Notes: generated by a model from the sequence alone, not told the origin. Shown: positions 1-7,644, counted from the first letter of the stretch. The stretch: DNA of 53,981 bases from Eshraghiella sp045124255 (GCA_045124255.1 JBGVLM010000005.1:1-53981), one strand, 5' to 3'. Program-made: numbers and translations.

Positions 1-888
1 CTTAATGATGTATTTGCGGATATTTTCAACGTACTGGTATTTAATGGAAAGCAGATAATCGTGCCGGATTTACTTGAAGATATCACAGCCGTAAGTCAGT
101 ATAAGGCTGATGCTGACAAATTACATGAACAGGAGCGTGACACGTTCAAGCTATGGAAGGGACATGAAGTTAACCTTATTCTGGCAGGAATTGAGAATCA
201 GACGCAGCCGGACAGGGATATGCCGTTTAGAATTATCGGATATGATGGTGCTTCCTACCGTTCACAGCTGCTAAAATATGATGAGAAGCTTGTTGACGGC
301 GAGATTAAGCATGTTCCGAGTAAGAAAAGGTATCCGGTTATAACGGTTGTGCTGTATTTCGGGTCAGGAAAATGGAATTATTCCACTAGTTTAATTGACT
401 GCTTTGAGCCGGAGATGCCGGATAATGAGATAACAGAAATTTTGAAGGAATATATTTCCGATTACAGGGTTAATCTGTTTGACATACCGAGACTGCCGCA
501 AGAGAAGGTTAAGCTGTTTAGAAGTGATTTCAGAATAGTCGCGGATTATTTTGTTAATTCACACAATAATGAAGAGTACCGACCGGATGACAAGGTGATT
601 ACCCATGTCGATGAGTTTTTAAAGCTGATGAAGGTTCTTACGGGAGACTGTAGGTATGAAGAGATATATTCTTCGTTTGATGAATCAGAGAGATTAGGAG
701 GAATTCGTATGTGTAAAGTTTTGGATGCGAGAGAGCGAAGAGGAGAAGCCAAAGGGGATGCTTCAAGATTAGTTACTATGGTTGATAATTTTATCAATAA
801 GAATAGAGTGTCATTAGATAAAGCACTTGATATGCTTAGTGTAACATTGGAAGAGTATGAAGCCGCAAAGGTGCTTCTGAATGCATAG
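1..888 (+). CDS. Rpn-family PD-(D/E)XK nuclease / putative transposase, 5' end cut by window edge
   Basis: The reading frame is open from base 1, so this is the C-terminal part of a longer protein. The segment GIENQTQPDRDMPFRIIGYD is typical of the Rpn (recombination-promoting nuclease, transposase_31-like) family, and E-N-Q in it fits the E-x-K/Q part of the PD-(D/E)XK active site. The N-terminal catalytic Asp lies outside the window. The tail (about residues 240-295) is charged and helical, as in many Lachnospiraceae copies. The family is associated with DNA cleavage and RecA-independent recombination and is often present in many copies per genome; this copy's activity is unknown. It converges on the gene at 1035-1307, with a large hairpin between them. 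Confidence 0.85.
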   Translation, partial: LNDVFADIFNVLVFNGKQIIVPDLLEDITAVSQYKADADKLHEQERDTFKLWKGHEVNLILAGIENQTQPDRDMPFRIIGYDGASYRSQLLKYDEKLVDGEIKHVPSKKRYPVITVVLYFGSGKWNYSTSLIDCFEPEMPDNEITEILKEYISDYRVNLFDIPRLPQEKVKLFRSDFRIVADYFVNSHNNEEYRPDDKVITHVDEFLKLMKVLTGDCRYEEIYSSFDESERLGGIRMCKVLDARERRGEAKGDASRLVTMVDNFINKNRVSLDKALDMLSVTLEEYEAAKVLLNA

Positions 889-906
889 GAAAATGCACAA
901 ATTTAT

Positions 907-996
907 AAAAGACTTTTTGCTATAAATTTTGCGGCATCCACCGGATTGTTCAATGGGTGGAATACATCAAATAATCATAATAGCAAAAAGTCTTTT
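907..996. terminator. Large nested inverted repeat between convergent genes, probable bidirectional terminator
   Basis: A perfect 17-bp inverted repeat (907-923 and 980-996) encloses about 56 bases. Inside it sits a second hairpin with arms TCCACC and GGTGGA around ATTG-TT-CAAT. The right arm runs into a T-rich stretch on the plus strand, and the left arm gives one on the minus strand. The position between two convergent genes suits a bidirectional terminator. The nested design is larger than an ordinary terminator and could also be a small palindromic mobile element. Confidence 0.6.
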
Positions 997-1034
997 TAAT
1001 TCTATTGGGAATTTCTATTCTGCAACAGTTCGAT

Positions 1035-1307
1035 TTATTTACCAATATTTTTCTGTAGACTGTTTGTATACCACATTGTAAAAATCATATAAAGTGCCGA
1101 GATTACAAACCAGATTATTCTGACGGCAAAAGCCTTTGTTATGAACATTGCGGTGGCGAGCGGTATCCAAATGACTATAAAGCCTATATTAATGCACAAA
1201 AGAATCTTTCCGTCGTAGGTTTTCTTACGAACCTGACGTATGGCAAGAAAAAGCTGTGCTATGAACAGTATTACGATAAGCACACAAACACATATTTCCA
1301 ATAGCAT
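1035..1307 (-). CDS. Small integral membrane protein (90 aa), unknown function
   Basis: The protein is almost entirely hydrophobic, with three likely membrane helices (about residues 4-21, 37-56 and 63-81) and a short charged loop RQVRKKTYDGK after the first. I recognise no named family. It starts 2 bases after the murI stop, and its ribosome site (GAGGA) lies in the end of murI, so the two genes are almost certainly co-transcribed. A role in the cell envelope is possible from context only. Confidence 0.65.
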   Translation of the reverse strand: MLLEICVCVLIVILFIAQLFLAIRQVRKKTYDGKILLCINIGFIVIWIPLATAMFITKAFAVRIIWFVISALYMIFTMWYTNSLQKNIGK

Positions 1308-1309
1308 AT

Positions 1310-2083
1310 CTATTCCTCAATTCTTAAAAGAGTTTCCATTAAAGGGATCATGTCAGAATTACTGTTTTCAAGAGTTACAGTACCGGCATTGTCGGGAGCG
1401 GCACATATATTGTGCAGCTGCAGCTGGTGAAGCGTCTCCCTTGCAGTTCCGTTGCCTCCGTCAATAATAAAAGCGTCCCCGCCCACAATTCCGGCAATCG
1501 CCTTACGGACGAAGGGATAGTGCGTACAGCCGAGAACAACTGCGTCAACCGGAGATTTTAAAGCGTCTTTAAACAGGCTCCTAAGATATGCAGATAACTC
1601 CTCACCGTCAAGAATACCGCGTTCAACGAATTCAACAATTCCCGGGCAGGCAATAGTCGTAATATTGGCTCTGTCCTTAAATTCTGACAGAAGGTGTAGA
1701 AATTTATCCTCGTGTAATGTGACAGCGGTTGCAAGCACCAGCACATTACCGCCGGGTCTTGCCTCAATTGCAGGCTTAATTGCAGGCTCTATTCCGATTA
1801 TCGGAAGCTGTGGATATTCACTGCGAAGCAGCGATACTACAGCAGCAGTGATTGTGTTGCAGGCAATAACCAGGCATTTGCAGTTACGGGAGAGCAGATA
1901 CTTAACAGTTCTCTCGGTAAGCTCATATACCTCATTGTAGGTTTTGGTGCCATAAGGAGCATTAATGGAATCTCCCATATATATAAAATTCTCATGCGGC
2001 ATTAATGCGGTAAGTTCTCTTAAAACACTTATTCCGCCAACGCCTGAATCAAAAACACCGATAGGTCTTGTGTCGTTTGTCAT
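1310..2083 (-). CDS. murI: Glutamate racemase
   Basis: Converts L-glutamate to D-glutamate for peptidoglycan precursors in the cytoplasm. The sequence shows the racemase signatures IGVFDSGVGG near the N-terminus, ACNT with catalytic Cys75, and GCTHYPF with the second catalytic Cys near residue 187. The length of 257 residues is normal for the family. I chose the ATG at 2083, which has GGAG 9 bases upstream, over an in-frame TTG at 2098 that would overlap the ribosome site. The gene is divergent from the SpoIID-like gene and heads a two-gene unit with the small membrane protein. Confidence 0.95.
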   Translation of the reverse strand: MTNDTRPIGVFDSGVGGISVLRELTALMPHENFIYMGDSINAPYGTKTYNEVYELTERTVKYLLSRNCKCLVIACNTITAAVVSLLRSEYPQLPIIGIEPAIKPAIEARPGGNVLVLATAVTLHEDKFLHLLSEFKDRANITTIACPGIVEFVERGILDGEELSAYLRSLFKDALKSPVDAVVLGCTHYPFVRKAIAGIVGGDAFIIDGGNGTARETLHQLQLHNICAAPDNAGTVTLENSNSDMIPLMETLLRIEE

Positions 2084-2201
2084 AAATCCAATCTCCAATT
2101 AAGTTCTTATAAAATTATACACGCAAAAAATATTTTTTTCCACTATTACAGAATATTTTTGATTTTTTTGAATATGATATTTGTAAGAGGAATAATGTCT
2201 T

Positions 2202-3110
2202 ATGCGGAAAACAGTAGTATTAATTTTTTTATATTTTGCAATATGTCTTATGATTCCATATTTGATTACAATATTAATGGGCGGAAATTGTAAGGGTAGT
2301 AAGCCGGATGAAATTGCAAATGCTGTAGTTTCGACTAAAGACATTGAATCGGAAATCACGGATGTGACGGATTATACAATAAGAACGGTTGCGGCATATT
2401 ATAAAGCGGGAGACAGTGCGGAATTTCTTAAGGCTCTGGCTGTTGTGGCAAGAACCTATTCAAATATTACGAAAGGAGATGGAACCGGCGAGACTTCCGC
2501 CGCCATGGTTCCTGACACATTTACATATAGCAAAATGCGGGAGGAATGGGGTGATTATTATCCTGCATATTATGAAGCCATAAGCAGTGCGGTACAGGAT
2601 ACGGAGGGAATTGTTATGACAATGGAGCAGGGAGAACTCCTTCCGTATTTCTGTGAGCTTAGTGCAGGCTACACAAGAAGTATTGAGAATTCCTGTCTTG
2701 TTATGACCGGGTGCAGTGCGGATTTGGAAAGCAAGGACTATATGAGCGTGGTGTCCTATAAGCAGAAAGAGGTAGCTGACAGAATAAGCAAAAAATACAG
2801 TAATTTTCAATATGAAGATAAGATTTCCAATTCATTTCAGATTATAAGCAGGGACGAGGCGGGCTATATAACAAGTATTATGATAGGAAATCTGACAATG
2901 AGCGGTGATGAATTTGCGGAAATAATGGATTTGAATTCGGGCAATTTTATGATTTCAACTGATGGCGATAATATAACTTTTACGGTAAAGGGCGTCGGTG
3001 CGGGATACGGAATGTCACTGTACACAGCTAGGCAGAAAGCAGCTGCCGGAGCAGGCTATGAAGAGATTTTGTATTATTTTTATAAAAATATTGAACTGAC
3101 AAGTGAATAA
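2202..3110 (+). CDS. SpoIID/LytB-like protein lacking catalytic residues
   Basis: A 302-residue protein with an N-terminal membrane anchor (about residues 4-26) and a SpoIID/LytB domain. SpoIID is the lytic transglycosylase that removes glycan during forespore engulfment. The frame of the domain is clear: ALAVVARTY matches the ALKAQAVAARTY block, and GVGAGYGMSLYTA matches the GxGHGVGMSQYGA block. However, the catalytic Glu of the usual A-x-E-M-P motif aligns with Tyr in VAAYYKAGD, His of GHG is Ala, and Gln of MSQ is Leu. The fold is probably kept but transglycosylase activity is doubtful. The next gene is a SpoIIQ-like M23 protein, the usual spoIID-spoIIQ neighbourhood. The ribosome site AGAGGA is about 11 bases before the ATG. 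Confidence 0.8.
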   Translation: MRKTVVLIFLYFAICLMIPYLITILMGGNCKGSKPDEIANAVVSTKDIESEITDVTDYTIRTVAAYYKAGDSAEFLKALAVVARTYSNITKGDGTGETSAAMVPDTFTYSKMREEWGDYYPAYYEAISSAVQDTEGIVMTMEQGELLPYFCELSAGYTRSIENSCLVMTGCSADLESKDYMSVVSYKQKEVADRISKKYSNFQYEDKISNSFQIISRDEAGYITSIMIGNLTMSGDEFAEIMDLNSGNFMISTDGDNITFTVKGVGAGYGMSLYTARQKAAAGAGYEEILYYFYKNIELTSE

Positions 3111-3166
3111 AAAGATTTTTTCCGGTAATCATAATAACAAACATTTGGTTTAGTGTGGAGGTTATT

Positions 3167-3940
3167 ATGAACAGAAATAAAAGAAAAAAATTAGACGGAG
3201 AAAAGATTTTTTCCATTGTGGCGACACTTGCAATTGTTGCAGCACTTGCTGTAGGAATTATTACAATTGTAAAAAGTGCGACTTCCCAGAAAAATAAAAA
3301 TTTCATCGATTTAAATGTTGTCGAGGAGAGTAAAACCTCTAAGGAGGATGAGGAAAATCTTGTAGCAGATAATAAAAATGATAAATCAGATGAAGAGTCT
3401 GCAAAAAGTACCGAAAAGGAACTTCCTACAGAGACAATTACCGAAGAAATTCCTGATGTGGAAGCGTCTGTAACTGAAGAAGCACCTTCGATAGAGGTAA
3501 ATGCACCGGTGTATACCTTTAATGAGACAAGTTCTCTGCTCTGGCCTGTAGAAGGCGAAATAGTACTTGGCTATAATATGGACAATACAATTTATTTTCC
3601 TACACTTAAGCAGTATCAGTGCAATCCTGCAATTGTTATCAGTGTAGCCAAGGGAACGGATGTTTTAAGCGCCGCTCCGGGAGTTGTTGAGGATATTTAT
3701 GAGGACCCTGTTATCGGTACGACAATGGTTGTATCTGTAGGAAACGGGTACAAGCTTATCTATGGACAGCTTTCCGATCTTTCAGTAGGAATATCCGACA
3801 ATGTTGAAGCAGGAACAGTTCTCGGCAAAATCGGAACTCCGACTAAATATTTCAGTGTTGAAGGAAGTAATCTGTATTTCCAGTTAACGGCCGATGGTAA
3901 ACCGGTTGACCCAACCTTATATTTAATCGGAAATGAATAA
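3167..3940 (+). CDS. SpoIIQ-like LytM/M23 domain protein, metal ligands absent
   Basis: A 257-residue protein with one N-terminal membrane helix (about residues 14-36), an acidic linker rich in Glu, Lys and Ser (to about 120) and a C-terminal LytM/peptidase M23 domain. In sporulating Firmicutes SpoIIQ is the forespore partner of SpoIIIAH. The active M23 motifs are missing: the HxxxD segment reads NPAIVIS, and HLHFE is NLYFQ in GSNLYFQLTADGKPVDP. It is therefore probably structural, as in Bacillus subtilis SpoIIQ. I chose the ATG at 3167 because GGAGG ends 5 bases before it; the GTG at 3155 precedes that site. It lies 56 bases after the SpoIID-like gene and is probably co-transcribed. Confidence 0.75.
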   Translation: MNRNKRKKLDGEKIFSIVATLAIVAALAVGIITIVKSATSQKNKNFIDLNVVEESKTSKEDEENLVADNKNDKSDEESAKSTEKELPTETITEEIPDVEASVTEEAPSIEVNAPVYTFNETSSLLWPVEGEIVLGYNMDNTIYFPTLKQYQCNPAIVISVAKGTDVLSAAPGVVEDIYEDPVIGTTMVVSVGNGYKLIYGQLSDLSVGISDNVEAGTVLGKIGTPTKYFSVEGSNLYFQLTADGKPVDPTLYLIGNE

Positions 3941-3942
3941 TG

Positions 3943-3983
3943 ATTTGGCGGCATCTGGCTCCTCCCGTTATTTGCTGCCAAAT
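3943..3983 (+). repeat. Inverted repeat just after the SpoIIQ-like gene
   Basis: Eleven-base arms, ATTTGGCGGCA and TGCTGCCAAAT, enclose a 19-base loop starting 3 bases after the stop codon; one G-U pair occurs in the stem. There is no following T-tract, so it may be a 3' stabiliser upstream of the terminator at 3998. Confidence 0.5.
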
Positions 3984-3997
3984 GCTTTCAAATAGAT

Positions 3998-4028
3998 GGG
4001 CAGGTTCTTTTAAGGGCCTGTCCCTTTT
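3998..4028 (+). terminator. Rho-independent terminator of the spoIID-spoIIQ-like unit
   Basis: GGGCAGG pairs with CCTGTCCC (one bulge) and is followed by TTTTG. It lies 58 bases after the stop codon of the M23 gene. Confidence 0.6.
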
Positions 4029-4124
4029 GTGGGGAAATAAAAGAAAAATACAAAAAAATATAGTTTTTTTCAAAAATAGTGGTAAAATAAAAAAAGCGAC
4101 AGCTATCAGATAAGGAGTGACTTG

Positions 4125-4310
4125 ATGAAAACAGAACATGCAGCTAAAATTTATACAGTAGTTAAAATCGGAAAGCAGTATGCCACCTGTCAGAGTTCTA
4201 AGGGAGATGAAATCGAACTTGCCAGATATAAGCTTCCTCTTGAGGCAGAGGTTGGAAGTAAGCTTTATCAGGATGAATTTGAGATGTACAAGATAATAAG
4301 AGAGAGATAA
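4125..4310 (+). CDS. Small hypothetical protein (61 aa), beta-rich
   Basis: A short soluble protein with alternating hydrophobic and charged residues, such as KIYTVVKIGKQYATCQ and GDEIELARYKLP. The pattern loosely resembles DUF3006-like or S1-like small beta barrels, but I cannot assign it. The ATG at 4125 has AAGGAG 7 bases upstream, which is strong support for translation. Its stop overlaps the start of the following hydrolase gene by one base (TAATG), so the two genes are translationally coupled. Confidence 0.65.
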   Translation: MKTEHAAKIYTVVKIGKQYATCQSSKGDEIELARYKLPLEAEVGSKLYQDEFEMYKIIRER

Positions 4311-5032
4311 TGAAAACAATACATAATAAGAAGAGAATAATCATACCTGCGTGTATAGTTGGGGTTATTCTTGTGTGTGTAATAGTTTTCGGCATATATG
4401 TCAATGATTTTTATCATGCCGGAGATTATGAGGTTCCGGAGGAATTTGCAGATATTACCGTTGAGAAGCATGACGGTTATACGCTATATGGTGATGTTAA
4501 TAATTCGGATATAGGAATAATTTTCTATCCGGGAGGCAAGGTTGAGGCCGAGGCTTATGAGCCGCTTATGTACGGGCTGGCAGAAGAGAATATATGCTGT
4601 GTGCTTGTGGAAATGCCGTTTAATCTGGCTGTTTTCGGAATAAACAGGGCGGATGATATTATTGTTAAATATGACGGAGTGAAATGGTATATGGCAGGGC
4701 ATTCTCTTGGCGGAGCAATGGCTGCCTCATATAGTGCCGATAATTCGGAGAGATTAGAAGGATTAATCCTGTTGGCAGCATATCCTGCCGGGGAGCTGCC
4801 GGAGGATTTTCCGGTAATAAGTATTTACGGCAGTAAGGACAAGGTTCTTAATATTGATAAATATAATGAAAATATAGAGCTTGCATTAAACTGCACGGAA
4901 ATAATTATTGACGGCGGAAATCATTCGGGATTTGGAAATTATGGCTTCCAGTCAGGAGACGGAGAAGCGGATATTTCTTCACAGGAGCAATGGAGATTAA
5001 CAGTAGAATATATTATTGAATGGATGAATTAA
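4310..5032 (+). CDS. Membrane-anchored alpha/beta hydrolase
   Basis: A 240-residue protein with one N-terminal membrane helix (about residues 9-30) and an alpha/beta hydrolase domain. The nucleophile elbow is GHSLGG in MAGHSLGGAMAAS (Ser near residue 131). The acid is likely Asp in YGSKDKV and the base His in DGGNHSGFG. An oxyanion segment FYPGG lies near residue 68. The fold is related to dienelactone hydrolase-like and DUF3530/Hydrolase_5 esterases; the substrate is unknown. The catalytic domain is expected outside the membrane. It is coupled to the preceding small gene and ended by a perfect palindromic terminator. Confidence 0.8.
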   Translation: MKTIHNKKRIIIPACIVGVILVCVIVFGIYVNDFYHAGDYEVPEEFADITVEKHDGYTLYGDVNNSDIGIIFYPGGKVEAEAYEPLMYGLAEENICCVLVEMPFNLAVFGINRADDIIVKYDGVKWYMAGHSLGGAMAASYSADNSERLEGLILLAAYPAGELPEDFPVISIYGSKDKVLNIDKYNENIELALNCTEIIIDGGNHSGFGNYGFQSGDGEADISSQEQWRLTVEYIIEWMN

Positions 5033-5060
5033 AAAGAATCTCGCGCGCGAGATTCTTTTT
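5031..5060. terminator. Perfect 30-bp palindrome, bidirectional terminator
   Basis: AAAAAGAATCTCGCG is followed directly by its reverse complement, giving a T-tract on either strand. It overlaps the stop codon of the hydrolase gene. Confidence 0.85.
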
Positions 5061-5066
5061 GTTCGC

Positions 5067-5132
5067 TTGCAGGCTCCGCAAATGAAGCCTGCAAATTGTG
5101 CGGACAGATTCCGTCCCTGTCTACAGTCCGCA
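5067..5132. repeat. Two further hairpins between convergent genes
   Basis: TTGCAGGCT (5067-5075) pairs with AGCCTGCAA (5086-5094), and TGCGGAC (5099-5105) pairs with GTCCGCA (5126-5132). They lie 3' of the FliD-like gene on the minus strand and follow the palindromic terminator on the plus strand. Neither has a T-tract, so they are probably 3' UTR structures of the minus-strand mRNA. Confidence 0.5.
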
Positions 5133-5144
5133 AAGGTACATCAC

Positions 5145-5930
5145 TTATAAATAGCTATTGATACTGCTGTAGTAATCATAATAGTTATAGGAGCCTGTGC
5201 TTCCATATAAAGTAGATGTACTGGAGGACTGCTGGGCGGCAAGTCCGAGCTGGCTTGCTTTCTGAGCTGTCTGATATGCAAAGGAGCTTGCTCCGTTAAA
5301 GAGTGCCTTCAAATCAGAAATGTCAGCAGAAGCTAATTTGGCCGCATCTACGGATAAGGTGTTGTCGTAATTAATTGTAATTCCGACCTCAGCAAGACTC
5401 TTGCTGTAAGCACTTGTCTGCTTTGCCATGTTGACTCCTGTTCTCAACACACGTGCTGAGTCAGTGTTATCAACAGCTTCTATAACGTCATTGTACTCGG
5501 AAACGAAGGTATTAACAGCCTTTGTAATGGCATCTCTGTCATATTGTCTGCTCTTAGTAACTTCGCCGGTAGTGGCGTCCTTAGAAGATACTTCCTTCAT
5601 TGTGAAAACTGAATCAGAGCCGGAGGTATAAAGTGCCTTGGCAGCAGCTGATAATTCATCAGAATTGCTCTTAACACTTGTTAAACTCTTGCCTGTCTGG
5701 TTCTCTACAATTGAAGAAACGGCACTTGATGTACCGGAACTTGTAGAAGAAGACCCACCGTAGTAGCTATTTAACAGCTTTCTGTATGAGCCGCTCTTAA
5801 TACTGGCATAATCAGAAAATGAAAAGCCGGATAACAGACTTGAGCTTGAACTTGTGCTGCTTGTCTGAAAAAAGCTTGAGCCGCTTGACTGAAATAAACT
5901 CAGAGTTGAGCTGTTTAAATATACGGACAT
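5145..5930 (-). CDS. FliD-like (flagellar cap / hook-associated protein 2 C-terminal) protein, orphan
   Basis: A 261-residue protein very rich in Ser, Thr and Tyr at both ends. The central part (about residues 125-240) has the FliD C-terminal pattern: FVSEYNDVIEAV, then SLAEVGITINYDNTLSVD, then DLKALFNG. FliD itself caps the flagellar filament, but full FliD is longer and lies in a flagellar operon. No flagellar gene is adjacent here and there is no signal peptide, so export through the flagellar or another route is only an inference. The N-terminal motif DYASIKSGSYRKLL is distinctive. The ribosome site AAAGGAGGA before the ATG is strong. Confidence 0.6.
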   Translation of the reverse strand: MSVYLNSSTLSLFQSSGSSFFQTSSTSSSSSLLSGFSFSDYASIKSGSYRKLLNSYYGGSSSTSSGTSSAVSSIVENQTGKSLTSVKSNSDELSAAAKALYTSGSDSVFTMKEVSSKDATTGEVTKSRQYDRDAITKAVNTFVSEYNDVIEAVDNTDSARVLRTGVNMAKQTSAYSKSLAEVGITINYDNTLSVDAAKLASADISDLKALFNGASSFAYQTAQKASQLGLAAQQSSSTSTLYGSTGSYNYYDYYSSINSYL

Positions 5931-5973
5931 AACCTGTTCCTCCTTTCCGAAATCATATATAATGATTTACATA

Positions 5974-5994
5974 TTGACGAGTCTGATTCGTCAA
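5974..5994. promoter_or_regulatory. Dyad TTGACGA-N7-TCGTCAA between divergent genes
   Basis: Seven-base perfect arms sit in the 109-base gap between the FliD-like gene and the Nudix gene. Each arm contains a TTGACG -35-like element, so the dyad may carry both divergent -35 regions or be an operator. On the plus strand TTGACG is followed after 17 bases by TAATTA. Confidence 0.4.
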
Positions 5995-6039
5995 TTTAAT
6001 TATACAATATTTTGAAACATGATACAAGAGGATGAAAAA

Positions 6040-6495
6040 ATGAAATTAACAACCTTATGCTATATCGAAAAAGATAATAGATATCTTATGCTGCACCGCA
6101 ATAAAAAGGAAAATGACGCAAATGAAGGAAAATGGATTGGTGTCGGGGGCAAATTTGAACAGAATGAATCTCCTGATGAATGTCTTCTTCGTGAAGTAAA
6201 AGAGGAGACCGGACTTACGCTTACGGATTACCGCCTTCGTGGTTTTATTACTTTTGTGTCTGATAAATGGGAAACGGAATATATGTTTTTGTATACTGCC
6301 ACAGAGTATGAGGGCGTGATAACTGATTGCGGGGAGGGTGAGCTTGTATGGGTGGACAAAAATGAACTTTTGAACATAAACCTATGGGAGGGCGACAGGA
6401 TTTTTCTGCGCCTGCTTACCAAAGAAACAGAAGTTTTTTCGCTTAAGCTTGTGTATGAGGGCGAGCGGCTTGCAGGGCACAAGGTAACGTTCTAA
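6040..6495 (+). CDS. Nudix hydrolase, MutT / 8-oxo-dGTP diphosphatase type
   Basis: A 151-residue Nudix protein. The Nudix box is complete: G-KFEQN-E-SPDECLL-REVKEETGL, matching GX5EX7REUXEEXGU at about residues 36-58. The overall shape, including the C-terminal segment GHKVTF, is that of Firmicute MutT-like 8-oxo-dGTP diphosphatases, which clean oxidised nucleotides, though other nucleotide substrates are possible. I prefer the ATG at 6040, preceded by AAGAGGA, over the ATG at 6019, which has no ribosome site. A role in oxidative damage would fit its neighbours rubrerythrin and perR. Confidence 0.85.
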   Translation: MKLTTLCYIEKDNRYLMLHRNKKENDANEGKWIGVGGKFEQNESPDECLLREVKEETGLTLTDYRLRGFITFVSDKWETEYMFLYTATEYEGVITDCGEGELVWVDKNELLNINLWEGDRIFLRLLTKETEVFSLKLVYEGERLAGHKVTF

Positions 6496-6553
6496 GTATA
6501 ATGAAATTAATAAAACAGATTATTATTACAGATAATAAATTGAGAGTTATTTA

Positions 6554-6580
6554 TAGGGAACGGATTTTTTCCGTTCCCTA
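6554..6580. terminator. Hairpin between convergent Nudix and rubrerythrin genes
   Basis: TAGGGAACGGA and TCCGTTCCCTA form an 11-bp perfect stem around a 5-base T loop. It lies between convergent stops (6495 and 6609). T-tracts are weak on both sides (AAGTTTT on the plus strand), so termination efficiency is uncertain. Confidence 0.6.
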
Positions 6581-6608
6581 AAGTTTTATGCGTCTTTTGG
6601 ACAGCTGT

Positions 6609-7151
6609 TTAAGCGAAGTATCTGTTGTAAAGACCTTCGAAAGCCTTACCATGTCTAGCCTCATCCCTTGCCATTTCATGCACGGTATCATGAATTGCGT
6701 CAAGGTTAAGCTCCTTAGCACGCTTTGCAAGGTCGAATTTACCTGCAGTTGCACCGTTCTCGGCGTCAATTCTCATCTCAAGGTTCTTCTTGGTAGAATC
6801 AGTAATTACCTCACCGAGTAATTCTGCGAACTTAGAAGCATGCTCAGCCTCTTCATAAGCTGCCTTCTCCCAGTAAAGACCGATTTCAGGATAGCCCTCT
6901 CTGTGTGCAACTCTTGCCATTGCAAGGTACATACCTACCTCAGTACATTCTCCCATGAAGTTAGATCTTAAATCTTCGATAATATCTTCCGGTGCGCCCT
7001 GTGCAACACCTACAACGTGTTCAGCAGCCCAGCTTCTCTCGCCCTTCTGCTCCGTAAACTTGGAAGCAGGTGCGTTACATACCGGACAAGCCTCCGGTGC
7101 TGAATCTCCTTCATGTACATATCCACAAACACTACAAACATATTTTGCCAT
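6609..7151 (-). CDS. Reverse rubrerythrin (NADH peroxidase component)
   Basis: A 180-residue protein with an N-terminal rubredoxin domain (CSVCGY and CPVCNAP, about residues 6-25) followed by a ferritin-like diiron domain. The latter has ligands in GECTEVGMY, EEAEHASKF and MARDEARHGKAF. This N-terminal rubredoxin arrangement is the reverse-rubrerythrin type that reduces peroxide (and oxygen) in anaerobes such as Clostridium acetobutylicum. It sits directly downstream of perR but has its own promoter with an operator at the start site, which argues for PerR control. The ribosome site is GAGAGGA. Confidence 0.93.
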   Translation of the reverse strand: MAKYVCSVCGYVHEGDSAPEACPVCNAPASKFTEQKGERSWAAEHVVGVAQGAPEDIIEDLRSNFMGECTEVGMYLAMARVAHREGYPEIGLYWEKAAYEEAEHASKFAELLGEVITDSTKKNLEMRIDAENGATAGKFDLAKRAKELNLDAIHDTVHEMARDEARHGKAFEGLYNRYFA

Positions 7152-7205
7152 ATTTTTGTCCTCTCTTTCATAAAAATATTTTGGTTAAAGTCTTTTTGAA
7201 ATAAT

Positions 7206-7252
7206 AGTAATCATTACTGTTTTAATATAAATCATAAATTTGCTTTTGTCAA
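7206..7252 (-). promoter_or_regulatory. Rubrerythrin promoter with PerR-like operator at the start site
   Basis: On the minus strand TTGACA (7252-7247) and TATATT (7229-7224) are separated by exactly 17 bases. Five bases later lies the perfect dyad AGTAATGATTACT (7218-7206), whose core TAATNATTA matches the centre of the PerR box. The -35 overlaps the perR stop codon. Binding here would block transcription start. Confidence 0.75.
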
Positions 7253-7644
7253 CACTTTTTAGAACAGTTTTTGCATTTTCCGTAAAAATATGCGGAATGC
7301 CCTGTAATTATGCCGTCAAAATTCTTGTTGGCATTGGCATTCAGCTCTTCAATATTAGGAAACTCCAAATCCAGAACTGCATTACATTCATTACAGATAA
7401 AATGATAATGAGGATTTGGATTACCGTCGAAATGGTCATATCCGTCAAGTCCAGGGAATTTGATTGCCTCGCCAAGCTCCACTAATAATGAAAGGTTACG
7501 ATAAACCGTTCCCAGACTTATGCGTGGGTATTCTTTTCTGAGATTCTCGTAGACAACCTCGGCAGTGGGGTGATCCTTGCGGGAACAGAGAAAGGTTCTG
7601 ACGGCTTCCCTCTGACGGCTGTATTTCATTGTGCCTCCTGTCAT
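7249..7644 (-). CDS. perR: PerR-type peroxide-sensing repressor (Fur family)
   Basis: A 131-residue Fur-family protein with a winged helix N-terminus (YSRQREAVRTFL and RISLGTVYRNLSLL). The regulatory metal site residues are HFDGNPNPHYHFIC. Two CxxC pairs for structural zinc are present (CNEC near residue 94 and CKNC near the C-terminus). The Asp in DGYDHFDG is compatible with PerR rather than Fur. Two starts have ribosome sites: ATG 7644 (AAGGAG, 7 bases) and ATG 7629 (AGGAGG, 4 bases). I keep the first but the shorter form is equally plausible. Its promoter carries the same operator type as rubrerythrin, suggesting autoregulation. Confidence 0.88.
   Translation of the reverse strand: MTGGTMKYSRQREAVRTFLCSRKDHPTAEVVYENLRKEYPRISLGTVYRNLSLLVELGEAIKFPGLDGYDHFDGNPNPHYHFICNECNAVLDLEFPNIEELNANANKNFDGIITGHSAYFYGKCKNCSKKC

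Noticed and set aside
1..996. Complete insertion sequence around the Rpn gene
   Set aside because: The 17-base arms at 907-996 pair with each other downstream of the gene and do not flank it; no target duplication can be seen with the 5' end missing.
2151..2178. Sigma-E-type promoter (GAATATT, 13 bases, AATATGAT) before the SpoIID-like gene
   Set aside because: The -35 is good but the -10 matches CATACAAT poorly in very AT-rich DNA; not reliable.
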